Source: Pseudoalteromonas sp. MSK9-3 (GTDB lineage Bacteria > Pseudomonadota > Gammaproteobacteria > Enterobacterales > Alteromonadaceae). Taken from it: a stretch of DNA of 43,417 bases. Below the pieces are notes generated by a model, which searched no databases, had not been told where the DNA came from, and worked only from the letters and a program-made list of their open reading frames with translations. A program made the position numbers and the translations under genes. Below are positions 15,633 to 24,724 of this stretch, piece by piece. The DNA is taken from assembly GCF_003590335.1 (NCBI RefSeq), contig NZ_MIET01000019.1:1-43417 (forward strand), in the 5' to 3' direction. How positions within the stretch are numbered: position 1 is the stretch's first letter; the number at the start of each line of letters is the position of its first letter.

Positions 15633-16514
15633 ATGACTCAAAAAGAAACACCTGAAATCACAAAGCTACATAAACGTTTAAGAAAGAATGTTGGTAATGC
15701 CGTGGTGGATTACAACATGATTGAAGAAAACGACGTGGTGATGGCGTGTATTAGTGGCGGTAAAGACTCATTTGCGATGCTAGATATACTTTTGAGCTTG
15801 CAAAAAGTTGCGCCGATCAAATTTGATGTTGTAGCGGTTAACCTCGATCAAAAGCAACCAGGGTTTCCTGAGCATATTTTACCAGAATACTTTGAAAGTC
15901 TTGATATTCCTTATTACATTGTAGATAAAGACACCTATTCGGTTGTAAAGCAAAAGGTGCCTGAAGGCAAAACGACATGTGGACTTTGCTCTCGTTTAAG
16001 ACGGGGTACCTTGTACTCATTTGCTGAAAAAATTGGTGCAACTAAAATAGCGCTTGGCCACCACCTAGATGATATTGTCGAAACCATGTTTTTAAATATG
16101 TTTCACGGTGCTCGACTAAAAGCTATGCCGCCAAAGCTGCGTTCAGACGATGGGCGAAATGTGGTGATCAGACCATTGACCTATTGTCGCGAAGAAGATT
16201 TGATTACATACGCCGAATATAAGCAATTCCCAATTATTCCTTGTAATCTATGTGGTTCACAAGAAAACCTACAACGACAGAATATTAAAGCGATGCTTGT
16301 TGATTGGGATGCTAAAACACCAGGTCGTGTTGAGAGTATTTTTAAATCAATACAGAATGTTAGCCCAAGTCAGTTAGCTGATAGAGACCTGTTTGATTTT
16401 ATTAATCTACCCATTGACCGAGAGGCGGAAAAAGCAGAGTACGAATTTGCTGAGGCCACCGTGTCATCGTCAAATATTGATGAGTCTTTATTTATCGATG
16501 TGACGAATATCTAA
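15633..16514 (+). CDS. ttcA: tRNA 2-thiocytidine(32) synthetase TtcA
   Basis: The start is ATG 15633 ([20 protein letters not shown], 293 residues), with GGAAG upstream. It has the PP-loop SGGKDS at 41-46, the cluster cysteines of TCGLCS at 116 and 119, a third in IPCNLCGSQ, and the family blocks [17 protein letters not shown] and [20 protein letters not shown]. TtcA adenylates C32 of certain tRNAs and adds sulfur through a [4Fe-4S] cluster. In many gammaproteobacteria ttcA lies near fnr-uspE; here about 7 kb of other genes lie between. A strong hairpin follows the gene. Confidence 0.97.
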   Translation: MTQKETPEITKLHKRLRKNVGNAVVDYNMIEENDVVMACISGGKDSFAMLDILLSLQKVAPIKFDVVAVNLDQKQPGFPEHILPEYFESLDIPYYIVDKDTYSVVKQKVPEGKTTCGLCSRLRRGTLYSFAEKIGATKIALGHHLDDIVETMFLNMFHGARLKAMPPKLRSDDGRNVVIRPLTYCREEDLITYAEYKQFPIIPCNLCGSQENLQRQNIKAMLVDWDAKTPGRVESIFKSIQNVSPSQLADRDLFDFINLPIDREAEKAEYEFAEATVSSSNIDESLFIDVTNI

Positions 16515-16530
16515 ATATCGGTGCATTTAG

Positions 16531-16557
16531 AGCAACCACATATGTACTGTGGTTGCT
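16531..16557. terminator. Bidirectional hairpin between ttcA and the chorismate mutase gene
   Basis: AGCAACCACA and TGTGGTTGCT form a perfect 10-bp stem with a 7-base loop (TATGTAC). It lies 17 bases after the ttcA stop and 23 bases before the end of the convergent gene. No long T run follows. Confidence 0.55.
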
Positions 16558-16579
16558 ATCCTTAATGTTACTCAATTCT

Positions 16580-17107
16580 TTATTTCAGTCTAATTTTTTG
16601 TAACGCATCAAATAAATTCGCTTTATCTGCAGTACTCACATACCTTAATTCTATTTTTTCGTTAAAAGCCATTCGTTGTTGTTCGGTGAATGCATTACCT
16701 GCTTTTAAGTAATTGGCAATTTTTGCATTAATTTCGTTGCCCAGCTTGATGAGTTGTGGCCTCACATGTGTGTTTAAGTCTCTTGGTTTTCTGTGTGTTT
16801 CAACACTCAGTAGGTCAGCTTTGTAACGATATTGAATGGCTTTTGCGACAGCTATTTGCGACGAAAAAAAATGGGCAATACTTGTTTCGTCCAGCCCTAC
16901 CAAGGTTGCCGAACGGGCACTTTCTGCGATAACTGTTTTTTCACGCTCTATGTCTTCAATTGCTTTTTGGTGGTTTACTTTGTACAAAGCAACATCTTCC
17001 ATATAACTTAATCGTTGATTAATCACCCCAAAAATATCTGTTGCACACGTACTAGACCACCCAGAGAATGGCGTCACTAAAAACAATAATAAAATATACT
17101 TTTTCAC
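16580..17107 (-). CDS. Secreted monofunctional chorismate mutase (AroQ-gamma type)
   Basis: A 175-residue protein with signal peptide (MKKYILLLFLVTPFSGWSS) and the AroQ-gamma core INQRLSYMEDVALYKVNHQK, IEDIEREKTVIAESA, GLDETSIAHFFSSQIAVAKA and IQYRYKADL, followed by the extra C-terminal helices of the gamma subclass. The Arg and Lys of the first helix, the Glu-Arg-Glu-Lys region and the Gln of SSQI suit chorismate binding. The enzyme turns chorismate into prephenate in the periplasm or outside the cell; why bacteria secrete it is not settled. It reads toward ttcA and is not in an aromatic amino-acid operon. Confidence 0.88.
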   Translation of the reverse strand: MKKYILLLFLVTPFSGWSSTCATDIFGVINQRLSYMEDVALYKVNHQKAIEDIEREKTVIAESARSATLVGLDETSIAHFFSSQIAVAKAIQYRYKADLLSVETHRKPRDLNTHVRPQLIKLGNEINAKIANYLKAGNAFTEQQRMAFNEKIELRYVSTADKANLFDALQKIRLK

Positions 17108-17377
17108 TTTAACCCTGAAGATGATCGCAGCTATCTTTTATTTGCCTGATTAAGCTATATGTCTCAATTAGAACATAGGGGGTTGGTATATGTATATGGC
17201 GTTGATTAATTGTATGGTGTTATGGCTAAATGTTTTGAGCGATTTCTCCCCAGCGCCTTTCCTGTGCTGTTTTATCAATTAAAGGGACATGGTATATTCT
17301 AAAGAAAGTCTGAGCAGTTTCTATTCAGTTTAGTACGTATTTACGGCTAAAGTTTAATTTATCACAAGGACTAGAGT

Positions 17378-17983
17378 ATGTTTGAAACAGTTGCAGCATT
17401 ATCAGGACTAATCGCAATGGTTTGGCTGATCATTGGCGTATATATTGCGAGTCGATTTTATCCAAATTATGATCATGCTAAACAGTTTTGTAGCGAATTG
17501 GGTGCGTCGGGCAGTCCAACAGAAAAGCTATCGCCTAGGATCAATAATTACCCCCTGGGTTTACTGTTTTGCTTGTTTGGTGGCTATATAATTAGTTTAG
17601 AGTGGTCTTCTTATTTGGTTAATTTATCAGGGCTATGTATTGTCATTCACGGTATTGGTACGTGGGTTGCGGGTTATTTTCCTATGGATGCTGATCCTTA
17701 CACCACAACACCAACACGAGAGTGCGAGATACACTCTTGGGCTGGTTTTATTATGTTACTTGCGTTATTGGTTGCACCTATCTTGATATCAGTCACTCCT
17801 ACAGGGGAAGTTATTTCTGTTGCTTTTCGCTTATTTTCATTTTTGTCAGCTGTTCTAGCATGCGTATTTTTATTTATGCTGGCACGTGCTTTTAAACAAA
17901 AACGCTCTGCTGGATTGCATCAGCGAGCCTCGTATGGCATTCAACTCCTATGGCTCAGTGTGTTTTCAATGTTGCTGTTATAA
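17378..17983 (+). CDS. DUF998 family integral membrane protein
   Basis: The 201-residue protein has six hydrophobic spans and the DUF998 layout: an N-terminal span, a short loop with FCSELGASGSPTEKLSPRIN, spans with YPLGLLFCLFGGYI and LSGLCIVIHGIGTWVAGYF, then a conserved PMDADPY loop and CEIHSWAGFIMLLALLVAPI. DUF998 proteins resemble Frag1/DRAM membrane proteins and have no established biochemical role. AAGGA precedes the start. It is a single gene with no partner nearby. Confidence 0.8.
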   Translation: MFETVAALSGLIAMVWLIIGVYIASRFYPNYDHAKQFCSELGASGSPTEKLSPRINNYPLGLLFCLFGGYIISLEWSSYLVNLSGLCIVIHGIGTWVAGYFPMDADPYTTTPTRECEIHSWAGFIMLLALLVAPILISVTPTGEVISVAFRLFSFLSAVLACVFLFMLARAFKQKRSAGLHQRASYGIQLLWLSVFSMLLL

Positions 17984-18124
17984 AAAAGTGTAAGTTGCGA
18001 TCTTAATCAGCTTTCAGCTAATGCTTTGCCTTCGATAGAAAATTACCGCTCCAGATCATTTAATGATCATAAATAATTAAGCCTTTTTCTGAGAAGTCAT
18101 AATTTGCAACTGTAAGTAAATTAC

Positions 18125-18156
18125 ATCGGGTTTGAGCAACTGGCCTCAACCCCGAT
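18125..18156. terminator. Hairpin downstream of the DUF1800/DUF1501 pair
   Basis: ATCGGGTTTGAG (18125-18136) and CTCAACCCCGAT (18145-18156) form a 12-bp stem with one G-T mismatch, between the end of DUF998 on the plus strand and the end of the DUF1501 gene on the minus strand. T tracts are weak on both sides (ATTTT on the plus side). Confidence 0.45.
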
Positions 18157-18170
18157 ATTTTGACTTTAAT

Positions 18171-19526
18171 CTATTTAAATAAGTTTGGGATCTCGCCAAA
18201 TTTAATGAGGTTTGGAAAGATGGTTTCAAGAGTGCCTTGTTCAATACCAAGCCATTGGCCTAAACTAGCGGCGTATTGATCGACCGATAAGGTTGGGATC
18301 AAGCGACCGCCGCCCGCATCTAACTGATGGTTTAGCTCTGATTCAGGTATGTCACCAAATATAGTACCACCTTGCACGGCGCCTCCCATCACAAAGTGAT
18401 GCGCTCCCCACCCGTGATCAGTACCATCACCGTTTATCGCAAGCGTTCTGCCAAAGTCAGATGCGGTGAATAGGGTTACGTTATCAGATAGCCCAAGGTT
18501 CTGCATCGCGGCATCAAATGCGACAAAAGCACCATCTAACGCTGACTGCAGCTTAGGCAGTGACTGTGCTTGTCCTGAGTGAGTATCAAAACCTCCCATG
18601 GCAACAACGAAAATTTGCCGCTTTTCGTTGAGTTGCTCTCGGATCGCAATTGTTTTACTCACAGCTTCTAATTGTTTGGCAATAGGGGTTGCTGGAAAAG
18701 TAGGTAGTGAGATTGTGGTGCCTGAGAGTGCTGCATTAAATTGCTTATTGGCGTTATAAGCACGATTAATGTGAGCTGAAACATCTTGCTCTACTAGATT
18801 ATTTGTTTGGTGACCGAGTGCGCTAAAATGTGCGCTAAGTGCATCCGGCTCATCAAAAAAATCAATGACATTAATGGTTGCTGCTTGCCCATCATTAATA
18901 TGATAAGGCGTGGTATTATTGCCTGTGATCAGCAAGTCGGCATCAGCAGTTGTGATGGCGGAAAATGTGCTTGGGGTTTGTAGTCCTTGCCCAATGAGTG
19001 CATCATTAAGCAATCCAGCCCAGCCAAATTGTGCGCCTTCTGTTTTGCCAGACATCCAAGTGGATTGTTGGTCGTTGTGTGAAAATAGTCGAGCGGGCAA
19101 TCGTGCTGTTTCTGCGCGGATCGCCTCAGCTGATGTGGGTTCTAGCAAAGGTCCGACATTCCCAACGACAGAGACTTTACCTTGTTGGTAAAGCTGTGCA
19201 ATACCACTTAATTCAGGCGCTAAGGCAAATTGACGTGAACCAAACCGCGACGGGGCTGTGATGGGGGCAAGGTTATCGAGTGTGCGTTTTGTGGTGTAGC
19301 CTGACAACAATGTACTTCTAATATTTGACCACTTATTATAACTGGCTAGATCGTAAGGGATAACCGTATCGTGATTATCCATACCACCATATAAAAAAAT
19401 ACAGACCAATGCTTTATAGTCGTCATTGGCGTTAACCTGTGTATTGGCCAGTGCATCCGCTAAGTTTAAAAAGGGAGCTGCTGCCACTGACGCACTGCCG
19501 GCTTTGAGAAAAGATCGTCTATTCAT
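18171..19526 (-). CDS. DUF1501 secreted protein with Tat signal
   Basis: The 451-residue protein starts MNRRSFLKAGSASVAAAPFL, a twin-arginine signal (NRRSFLK), so it is probably exported folded. The DUF1501 domain, related to sulfatases and alkaline phosphatases, is seen in LVCIFLYGGMDNHDTVIPYD, LFSHNDQQSTWMSG, VVAMGGFDTHSGQAQSLPKL and FTASDFGRTLAINGDGTDHG. Its metal-binding-like Asp and His residues are in place, but catalytic activity of this family is not well defined. Its start is 12 bases after the stop of the DUF1800 gene; the two are almost always found together, which implies one secreted complex or pathway. Confidence 0.92.
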   Translation of the reverse strand: MNRRSFLKAGSASVAAAPFLNLADALANTQVNANDDYKALVCIFLYGGMDNHDTVIPYDLASYNKWSNIRSTLLSGYTTKRTLDNLAPITAPSRFGSRQFALAPELSGIAQLYQQGKVSVVGNVGPLLEPTSAEAIRAETARLPARLFSHNDQQSTWMSGKTEGAQFGWAGLLNDALIGQGLQTPSTFSAITTADADLLITGNNTTPYHINDGQAATINVIDFFDEPDALSAHFSALGHQTNNLVEQDVSAHINRAYNANKQFNAALSGTTISLPTFPATPIAKQLEAVSKTIAIREQLNEKRQIFVVAMGGFDTHSGQAQSLPKLQSALDGAFVAFDAAMQNLGLSDNVTLFTASDFGRTLAINGDGTDHGWGAHHFVMGGAVQGGTIFGDIPESELNHQLDAGGGRLIPTLSVDQYAASLGQWLGIEQGTLETIFPNLIKFGEIPNLFK

Positions 19527-19537
19527 GTGGAGCTCTC

Positions 19538-21394
19538 CTATTTTTGTACAATATAGTCAGGGGTGGTCATGACCAACAGCACGGCGAGTTGCACACGCGT
19601 AAGGTAGCCGTTTTCTTCATCCGCAGGGATATTATTTAGAATTTTCTTAATAGATGCTTTGCTTGCCTGAGACAGCTGATTTGCAGTCAGGAGTAAGTTT
19701 AATCTGGCGATGAGTGCGTCAATATCATTGGCAAGTTTTAGCTCTTCATCATAGGTGGCTAAAAAGCTTTTTTGGTAATCCTCCAGACTGACTGGAATAC
19801 GGGGGTTGTCGAATTCATCATTGAGATCGTCAGCATTGGCATATTGTTGTTCACTCGAAATAAAGTGCGTCATAAAGTTAACGTAGCCGGGAATAGATGT
19901 GGCATTAATTATTTGTAATTCTGGTGCCACTAACCCATTCGAAGCTGAGGTTGTGCCAGGTGCAGCATAACCAGGACGAAAGAAGTTAAAGACACTGGGT
20001 GAGCGGTATGGATGTTGGGCCAGCAAATTGGCTGGGCTGGTATCCCACAATATTGTTTGGAATTGAGGGGTAATGTTTTGCACATTAAAGGCCCGCATCC
20101 AGTGGGTAAAGCGTAAGATTGGCTCCCTGATTTTCCCCCCGGTATTTGAGGCGATATTTCGTGCTTCTTCATCAAATAAGATGGCAGCGAGTGTCGCGCT
20201 GAGGTCGCCACGTTGCCCCGTACCAACTGCGGTACCGTCTGGGAGTGTATATAGCCCTTCTTTAAATGCACTCACGGTGCGTGTTACATATGCACTACTT
20301 GGATTCGAGCTAACCAGTCGTTGTATTAATTGTTTGGTGATAAATGGCGGTAAATTCGGGTGAGCGAAAATATGATCTAGTGCCATGTTGATAGAGGTTT
20401 TTGCGTCAACTCCCGCTGGAATAGTGAGCCCGAGAAACGATTTTTCGTCATCGGAGTGGGCTTCTGGGTTGATGGCCATGGGCCGAGTAAAAACGTTATT
20501 GGCTATGGTTTCGTCATCGGGTTCGTTATAGTCAAGGCCGGTCATCACTTTTGCTAAGCCTGTGATATCTTTATTCGAATATAGTTCACTGGCAATACCG
20601 TCATTATCGGTTTTGATAGAGCCGTCGGTGTTAAGTTCAACAACACCTAGTGTAAATAACTGCAACAGCTCTCGGGCATAGTTTTCATCAGGTACTCGGC
20701 CAGTTGCAGGGTCCGATTTTTGGTTACCTAAATAGGTTAAGTAATGCCCCATTGCTGGGGAATAAGTGACTTCTTCTAGTAGGGTACGGTAATTACCAAA
20801 GGCATTATTAATTAAAATGTCTTGATATGAGGCAACCGCAGTAGGTTGATCAGTGAGTGTTTCGCCTCCTTTATTCGACACCACTAAAATTTCCGATAGG
20901 GCGAACGCCATACGCTGACGTAATTGGTCCGCGCCTGCAATACTGTTCATCCAAAAACCGAAGGTGGTTGACTCAATGAAGAATAAATCAAATTCATCGT
21001 CATTTTGTGTATCTGGTGGTGCATAACTTACCACTATTGGGAGTACGTTACTTGGGGACTCAGCGAGTTGGCTTTTAAACCACTTTGAGGCACTGGTATT
21101 GGTTAATGTCGCGATATCATTTGCAGTGGCGCCAAAAGTGGATTGTTGCAAAAATCGAGAGGTTTTTTCTGCATTTGAAAAAGTTAGATCTTCCTGAGTA
21201 ATGGGTTGTTCTGGTGGCGGCGAGGGGGGAGGTGTAGGTATTGTAGTATCTATTGGTGTCACAGGTTGGCTGTTTTCACCTGTTGGTGCTGTGCTGGTAT
21301 TTGTTTGTTCGGCACTAGAACCCCCTCCACAACCCAGCGTGAAAGCCATTAGTGTACTTAACATGATGCGTTGCAGTGTCACGTTTATTTTCAT
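19538..21394 (-). CDS. DUF1800 secreted lipoprotein
   Basis: A 618-residue protein with a lipoprotein signal (MKINVTLQRIMLSTLMAFTL, lipobox LGCG), then a Thr/Pro-rich linker with a PPPSPPPEQP run, and the DUF1800 domain: KTSRFLQQSTFGATANDIA, NYARELLQLFTLGVVELNTD, GLAKVMTGLDYN and HPYRSPSVFNFFRPGYAAPG. The RFLQQSTFG and ARELLQLF motifs define the family. Function is unknown; a role in an extracellular matrix or polymer has been proposed for related pairs but not shown. The two-component system ending 103 bases upstream on the same strand could share transcription or control it. Confidence 0.92.
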   Translation of the reverse strand: MKINVTLQRIMLSTLMAFTLGCGGGSSAEQTNTSTAPTGENSQPVTPIDTTIPTPPPSPPPEQPITQEDLTFSNAEKTSRFLQQSTFGATANDIATLTNTSASKWFKSQLAESPSNVLPIVVSYAPPDTQNDDEFDLFFIESTTFGFWMNSIAGADQLRQRMAFALSEILVVSNKGGETLTDQPTAVASYQDILINNAFGNYRTLLEEVTYSPAMGHYLTYLGNQKSDPATGRVPDENYARELLQLFTLGVVELNTDGSIKTDNDGIASELYSNKDITGLAKVMTGLDYNEPDDETIANNVFTRPMAINPEAHSDDEKSFLGLTIPAGVDAKTSINMALDHIFAHPNLPPFITKQLIQRLVSSNPSSAYVTRTVSAFKEGLYTLPDGTAVGTGQRGDLSATLAAILFDEEARNIASNTGGKIREPILRFTHWMRAFNVQNITPQFQTILWDTSPANLLAQHPYRSPSVFNFFRPGYAAPGTTSASNGLVAPELQIINATSIPGYVNFMTHFISSEQQYANADDLNDEFDNPRIPVSLEDYQKSFLATYDEELKLANDIDALIARLNLLLTANQLSQASKASIKKILNNIPADEENGYLTRVQLAVLLVMTTPDYIVQK

Positions 21395-21474
21395 TAGACA
21401 TTGACCCTTGTTAAAACATAGGATCAGTATACAAAGTAATCCTAATACGATGTTTTACACTTTACCGCAATGAA

Positions 21475-21492
21475 CCTTACAATTTTGTAAGG
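21475..21492. repeat. Palindrome between the sensor kinase and DUF1800 genes
   Basis: CCTTACAA and TTGTAAGG form a perfect 8-bp inverted repeat separated by TT, 4 bases past the kinase stop. It can fold in RNA but has no T run, so it may be a weak terminator, a processing hairpin or an operator for the DUF1800 promoter. Confidence 0.45.
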
Positions 21493-21496
21493 TGCA

Positions 21497-22882
21497 CTAT
21501 TGTGATAATAGGGGGAGTTCTATATTAAAGACAGCGCCTTTTTGATTATTGAGCAATTGAATATGCGCATCATGTACTGTGCAAATGGCAAGTACAATAC
21601 TTAAGCCAAGGCCGTTGCCTGGTTTCGCTCGGCTTACATCAGCGCGATAAAATTTATCAAAGACATGTGCTCTGTCATTTACTGCAATGCCTGGGCCGTT
21701 ATCGCCAATCTGTAAAAGCGCTCCATTAGTATGACTTTGCAGGCGGATCCAAACATGTGCGTGTGGATGGCTATAATCGAGCGCATTTTCGAGTAAATTA
21801 CAGATCAGCTGATTAATAAGATCCACATCAGCAAGGCACATAACATCGTTAACAATTGAAATTTCAAGTGTTCGCCCTGAATCAATAAATACTGGCTCAT
21901 AGCTTTGCGCTAAATCTAAACTCAATGCAGAAAGATCTATTTTTTTAAAGCCTTGCTTATGTTGCCCCGATTCAATGGCGTTCAGTCTGACTAAATTATT
22001 GAATGTGGTGATCACCGAGTTTAAATCAGAGGATGCTTTCTCCAAGTGAGTTGATAAACGATCTGGATTAACAATATCTTGCTGCATACTATGCAGCCGA
22101 TTTGCCACTCTGGTTAGAGGGGTTTTTAAGTCGTGTGCAATGCCAACTGACATGGTTTTCATGGTCTTATGTAAGTCAGCAATGTCATCCAGCATATGGT
22201 TGATGGATATGATCAGTTCAGTGAGGCTATCGGATTTAGGGTTATCTATATTTATGCGCTCAGAGTCTGGAGATTTAGCCACCTTCAGCAGTGCATGTTT
22301 GATATGTAACACACGTTGGCTATGAGTGAAATGAGCGATTGCTATAACAAGGAATATGGGTATCAATGTGAGTGCAATGAACCAAGATACTATACCAATG
22401 ACCAATGCTCTTGCAGTCTGATAGTGATCATCTTGGCGTTGCAATATTGATAAAGCATAGGTGTCATTGAGGCTAAAATATAAGGATAAAGCCTGTTGCG
22501 GTTCGTCAATATGCGAGTTATACACAGTCCATTGAGGTGATGTAGAGCGGTTTTTGGCAAGTTCAGTGCTGCCTAAAAGTAGCGTACTATCACGGTATAA
22601 CGCAAAGAGCAGTTCCTCTTCGTCAAATCGACTATCACTCTCTTGCTTGTGCCAAATTGGGTAGTCTTGCAGTGCGTACTCTTCAAGGACGGCTGTCAGA
22701 CCCTCTTCATCAAATAAAACATGTAGGTCACTTCTTAGTTCGAGTAGCTCATTTACTTGCTCAGCCTTGATTTGTTGCAATGCGATTGTGGAAATTGTGC
22801 TAATAATAATGCTGATGGTAAACCAAAGCACAAGAGTGCGTTTGATCACCGGGGTTGCTGCGAAGGCTTTGAGTAATGACAT
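21497..22882 (-). CDS. Two-component sensor histidine kinase
   Basis: The 461-residue protein has two membrane spans (about 14-35 and 165-185) around a periplasmic domain of roughly 130 residues, then a HAMP segment, the dimerisation domain with the phosphoacceptor His in GIAHDLKTPLTRVANRL, and an ATPase domain with N box NLLENALDYSHP, G1 IGDNGPGIAVN, F box VFDKFYRAD and G2 GNGLGLSIV. It should autophosphorylate and pass phosphate to the response regulator whose gene ends 5 bases upstream. The periplasmic part (DLHVLFDEEGLTAVLEEY) resembles sensors of the QseC/PmrB region only loosely; the signal is unknown. Confidence 0.93.
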   Translation of the reverse strand: MSLLKAFAATPVIKRTLVLWFTISIIISTISTIALQQIKAEQVNELLELRSDLHVLFDEEGLTAVLEEYALQDYPIWHKQESDSRFDEEELLFALYRDSTLLLGSTELAKNRSTSPQWTVYNSHIDEPQQALSLYFSLNDTYALSILQRQDDHYQTARALVIGIVSWFIALTLIPIFLVIAIAHFTHSQRVLHIKHALLKVAKSPDSERINIDNPKSDSLTELIISINHMLDDIADLHKTMKTMSVGIAHDLKTPLTRVANRLHSMQQDIVNPDRLSTHLEKASSDLNSVITTFNNLVRLNAIESGQHKQGFKKIDLSALSLDLAQSYEPVFIDSGRTLEISIVNDVMCLADVDLINQLICNLLENALDYSHPHAHVWIRLQSHTNGALLQIGDNGPGIAVNDRAHVFDKFYRADVSRAKPGNGLGLSIVLAICTVHDAHIQLLNNQKGAVFNIELPLLSQ

Positions 22883-22887
22883 AATGA

Positions 22888-23559
22888 TTAATCGGAAATG
22901 ATGTATCCGCAGCCTCTGACTGTTTTTATTAGCTCAGTAGGAAACGGTTTGTCGATTTTATTACGTAGGCGGCTTACATGGGTTTGCACTAAACTGGTTT
23001 TTGGGTCAAAGCTAAATCCCCATATTTGTTCTAATAACATGGTTTTAGTCACCAGTTGCTTTGGATTAAGTAATAAATACTCTAAGATCTGGTACTCTTT
23101 CGGCATTAATTCTATGTCAACATTGTCGCGCTTGACAGCTCGTGTCGTTCGCTCAAGTGTTAAATTAGCGATAGATAGTTCAGTACTGTTCTCTGTAATT
23201 GGTTGGCGGCGTGTTAAGGCTTTGAGGCGAGCATAAAGCTCAGAAAATGCAAAAGGTTTGACTAAGTAATCATCGGCACCAGCATCAAGTCCAGCAACAC
23301 GGTCGGAGGTTTCTGATAATGCGGTTAACATAATTATAGGAGTGTGTACGTTACTTTTTCTTAAAATTCGAACCGCATCTAACCCATCCATATTAGGGAG
23401 AAGTCGGTCGAATATAATGACGTCAAATGGCTGCGTAGAAGCGGCAATCATAGCTCGCTCAGCATTATCACAGTGCTGAATAACATCTCCATATTGCGCG
23501 AGGCCATGAACAATAAATTGCGCAGTATCAGCGTCATCTTCGACCAGCAGTACTTTCAT
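22888..23559 (-). CDS. OmpR/PhoB-family response regulator
   Basis: The 223-residue protein has a receiver domain with the acidic pair in LVEDDADT, phosphoacceptor Asp in VIIFDRLLPNMDGLDAV, Thr in IIMLTALSE and Lys in DYLVKPFAFSEL. The C-terminal winged helix is of PhoB type: MPKEYQILEYLLLNPKQLVT, then SLVQTHVSRLRNKID and TVRGCGYII. It binds DNA when phosphorylated by the kinase encoded next. Both genes form one operon on the minus strand, with the DUF1800/DUF1501 genes following, a possible target. Confidence 0.94.
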   Translation of the reverse strand: MKVLLVEDDADTAQFIVHGLAQYGDVIQHCDNAERAMIAASTQPFDVIIFDRLLPNMDGLDAVRILRKSNVHTPIIMLTALSETSDRVAGLDAGADDYLVKPFAFSELYARLKALTRRQPITENSTELSIANLTLERTTRAVKRDNVDIELMPKEYQILEYLLLNPKQLVTKTMLLEQIWGFSFDPKTSLVQTHVSRLRNKIDKPFPTELIKTVRGCGYIISD

Positions 23560-23697
23560 TTTTTGTACCTACACATGCAAAAAGAAAGGGGGTGTATTGA
23601 TCATAATACCTTAAATAATGCGTTGCTTCTGATACAATTTTGTATAGTAAGCGGTGAAATTAGCACATAGCACCGCTTAGGCCGTGGGCAGTTAAAG

Positions 23698-24624
23698 TTA
23701 CTTCCCTGCAAGCGGGCTTTTATACCCATCTGGTTTTAATGCCAACACGTCACAATCAAGGCTATCAATCACATGCTCTGCGGTATTTCCAACAAGGGCT
23801 GCGCTAAGCCCTGTTCGGCCAACTGTGCCGATCACAACCAACTCAGACCCTTTATTATTGGCCACTAAAGGGATCACATCCTCTGGTAAGCCTTCTTTTA
23901 TTTCACATTCAGTTCGCGCAATATTGAACGAATCTGCTAAAGCAAAGGTTTCATCTTCGTGGTGCTTTTTAACCGCTTCATTGTATTGTGATGGGTTGAA
24001 CTCCGGGATCTCAATGGCAATATTGACTGGGGTTGCGGGGTAAGTATTGACAAGGCTAAGTTGAGCATTGGCGAGCTGACAAATAAACTGAGCATCGCTA
24101 ATAATTCGGCGATTTAATGCTTGGTGTTGCTCATTGTCACTGACTGAGTTGACCGCTGCGAGAATATGCCCTTGTTCAGGCCATTCATGATCTTTGACCA
24201 GTAGTACAGGCGAAGGGCACTTGCGAATAAGGTGCCAGTCGGTGGGCGTAAAAATCACTGATTTTAACGTGTCGTGTTGGTGCGTACTTTTAATGACTAA
24301 GTCATAGCCTTCATTAATAACGGTATTAATAACGGCTTCGTAAGGGCGGTTATGCCATAAAACCAAGCTGTGTACGTCTATGTCGTCAATGCTAGAGAGT
24401 AAGTCGTTGATCCAAGCTTCGCGATCTTTGATGACCGCTTCTCGCATAGCTTCACGTTCATCTCGAGACAACATGGTGGTCATTTCGTAAGAAAAGTCGT
24501 AAATTGATAAGAATGCGGTAATGTGCGCACCGGTTTTTTTGGCTAATGAAAGGGCGCGTTGCAAACTATTTTGCTGTGCTTTGGTTGGATCAATAACGGC
24601 AAGAATGCGTTTAATTTTATCCAT
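23698..24624 (-). CDS. uspE: Universal stress protein UspE (tandem Usp domains)
   Basis: The 308-residue protein contains two Usp domains, as UspE does: first MDKIKRILAVIDPTKAQQNS through YDLVIKSTHQHDTL and SPVLLVKD, second from HILAAVNSVSD through GSELVVIGTVGRTGLSAALV and GNTAEHVIDSLDCDVLALKP. The second domain has the G-x2-G-x9-G-S/T-like ATP loop (GTVGRTGLSAALVGNTAE). UspE helps survival under stress and affects adhesion and motility in E. coli. Its place just downstream of fnr is conserved in many gammaproteobacteria. It starts with a good AAGGAG site and may be co-transcribed with fnr through the hairpin at 24651-24685. Confidence 0.93.
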   Translation of the reverse strand: MDKIKRILAVIDPTKAQQNSLQRALSLAKKTGAHITAFLSIYDFSYEMTTMLSRDEREAMREAVIKDREAWINDLLSSIDDIDVHSLVLWHNRPYEAVINTVINEGYDLVIKSTHQHDTLKSVIFTPTDWHLIRKCPSPVLLVKDHEWPEQGHILAAVNSVSDNEQHQALNRRIISDAQFICQLANAQLSLVNTYPATPVNIAIEIPEFNPSQYNEAVKKHHEDETFALADSFNIARTECEIKEGLPEDVIPLVANNKGSELVVIGTVGRTGLSAALVGNTAEHVIDSLDCDVLALKPDGYKSPLAGK

Positions 24625-24650
24625 TACGAACTCCTTAACATGCTTTATTA

Positions 24651-24685
24651 GCTAAATCAGTTACATTAAGTGTAACTGATTTAGC
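24651..24685. repeat. Perfect 15-bp inverted repeat between fnr and uspE
   Basis: GCTAAATCAGTTACA and TGTAACTGATTTAGC are exact complements around a 5-base loop (TTAAG). On the minus strand no U tract follows, so it is not a standard intrinsic terminator; a processing or stability hairpin between fnr and uspE, or a regulator dyad, would fit. Confidence 0.7.
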
Positions 24686-24724
24686 GCAAGGCGAAAGCTG
24701 TTATTGGGAATTCATTGCCCTAGA

